Source of the DNA: CAYXFZ01 sp964464385
Lineage (GTDB): Bacteria; Planctomycetota; UBA1135
DNA: 6,218 nt
Assembly: GCA_964464385.1 (NCBI GenBank)
Contig: CAYXFZ010000107.1
Location: 1 to 6,218 of the forward strand
Direction of reading: 5' to 3'
The notes under the pieces were generated by a model, which had not been told where the DNA came from, made no database searches, and saw nothing but the letters and a program-made list of their open reading frames with translations. Positions 5,627-6,218 of the stretch are shown one piece after another. A program made the position numbers and the translations under genes. Position 1 is the first letter of the stretch, and each line of letters begins with the position of its first letter.

Positions 5627-6066
5627 CAGACGCTACTCCAAAGAACGAGACGGAAGAGGGAAGTCAGGACCACGTCGGCCAAGGCCATGAAGCCCATAAG
5701 CAGAAGCACGGTGAAGATCACAACCATGGAGGAGTTGCTGGCCTCGCGAAATGTGGGCCAAGTGACCTTCTTCATTTCTTGCTCCACCTCGATGAGGTGA
5801 TCCGCGCCCTTGGGGGCGGACAAAAAACGCACCAGAGCAAAAGTGGCGACCGCAAAAAGCAGGACGGCAGAGGCTAGGGAGCCATTCAAGACCATACCCA
5901 GCACGGGGATCTCGACGAAGTTTTCGAACAAGGGCAAACGCAGGGATTCCCAACGATCCAAAGTGCCCCGCAGCGAAGTTGCGCCAAATGCAATCATGCA
6001 TATACCCAACCAGAAGACGGCCTGGCGAGCATTCCTGCCCTCTTCGGGTTTGTAGCGGTACAACAT
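5626..6066 (-). CDS. secE: Preprotein translocase subunit SecE, with extra N-terminal membrane segments
   Basis: SecE clamps SecY in the SecYEG protein-export channel of the inner membrane. The family core is at the C-terminal end: the amphipathic helix 'EVEQEMKKVTWPTFREAS' (93-110) with the signature 'KKVTWP', followed by a membrane helix at about 112-142. Ahead of it are two further hydrophobic stretches, about 14-31 ('RQAVFWLGICMIAFGATS') and about 55-82 ('VLGMVLNGSLASAVLLFAVA'). The 146 residues thus predict three membrane segments, as in E. coli SecE (127 residues), whereas many bacteria keep only about 60 residues and one segment. The N-terminus 'YRYKPEEGRNARQ' resembles planctomycete-type SecE as I recall it. 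The ATG at 6066 lies 20 bases after the rpmG stop without an evident Shine-Dalgarno sequence. The stop codon shares a base with the nusG start, and secE-nusG adjacency is the normal bacterial order. Confidence 0.94.
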   Translation of the reverse strand: MLYRYKPEEGRNARQAVFWLGICMIAFGATSLRGTLDRWESLRLPLFENFVEIPVLGMVLNGSLASAVLLFAVATFALVRFLSAPKGADHLIEVEQEMKKVTWPTFREASNSSMVVIFTVLLLMGFMALADVVLTSLFRLVLWSSV

Positions 6067-6086
6067 GGGGATGGGTCAGGAAAGAA

Positions 6087-6218
6087 TCAGAGCTTCTTTT
6101 CTTTGTGGGTTGTGTGCTTGCCGCAAAAACGACAGAACTTGCTCTTCTCGAGTTTGTAATCGGCACGCGCCCGCTTGCCGGTGGTGTAATTCCGGTTGCG
6201 GCACTCGGTGCACTCGAG
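6087..6218 (-). CDS. rpmG: Large-subunit ribosomal protein L33, 5' end beyond window
   Basis: L33 is a small protein of the 50S subunit near the E site. The last 43 residues are visible and open to the window edge: 'LECTECRNRNYTTGKRARAD', then 'FCRFCGKHTTHKEKKL', stop TGA. Two Cys-x-x-Cys pairs ('CTEC' and 'CRFC') mark the zinc-binding form of the family. 'ECTECxxRNYTT' and 'FCxxCxKHTxHKE' are family hallmarks. Roughly ten residues of the N-terminus ('M...R') are cut off by the window edge. The gene lies just upstream of secE, a common arrangement in which tuf and tRNA-Trp often precede it; those would lie outside the window. Confidence 0.94.
   Translation of the reverse strand, partial: LECTECRNRNYTTGKRARADYKLEKSKFCRFCGKHTTHKEKKL

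Noticed and set aside
6067..6086. tRNA gene between rpmG and secE, as in some tuf-tRNA-secE clusters
   Set aside because: Only 20 bases separate the two genes, too few for a tRNA.

Overview
The window is a piece of a bacterial ribosomal-protein and RNA-polymerase operon, all on the minus strand and read from right to left: rpmG (L33, 5' end outside the window), secE, nusG, rplK (L11), rplA (L1), rplJ (L10), rplL (L7/L12), rpoB (RNA polymerase beta, 3' third outside the window). Every gene is a housekeeping gene of translation, protein export or transcription. No tRNA, mobile element or CRISPR array is visible. No stretch longer than about 170 bases lacks a gene. The long plus-strand open frames are antisense shadows caused by the GC-rich codon use. 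Organism: several protein features recall Planctomycetes or the wider PVC group. These are the NusG wording 'RETRGVGDF', a SecE with extra N-terminal membrane segments, and an RpoB rifampicin region reading 'ELSQVVDQTNPLSQLTHERR'. The assignment is an inference from memory of family sequences and was not tested. Two runs of exactly ten Ns show a draft scaffold made of three contigs: about 1-4702, 4713-5265 and 5276-6218. Layout: rpmG and secE lie at the right end. nusG follows, starting inside the secE stop codon. It is broken near its middle by a gap and by a 133-base stretch that does not belong to it. After an 88-base leader comes rplK, interrupted by the other gap, and rplA starts inside the rplK stop codon. 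rplJ follows after 7 bases, rplL after 46, and rpoB after a 118-base spacer with two small tandem hairpins. How the genes work together: L33, L11, L1, L10 and L7/L12 are large-subunit ribosomal proteins. L11, L10 and L7/L12 form the GTPase-associated stalk region. SecE is a core part of the SecYEG channel, NusG is the universal elongation factor, and RpoB is the polymerase subunit NusG acts on. The most unusual item is 5133-5265. On the minus strand it reads as a piece of a DNA cytosine-5 methyltransferase around motif VIII (GFPQIRER). It is joined in frame to the NusG C-terminal part through a 24-base sequence that is repeated across the gap. The best explanation is a chimeric contig end; a real fusion is much less likely.
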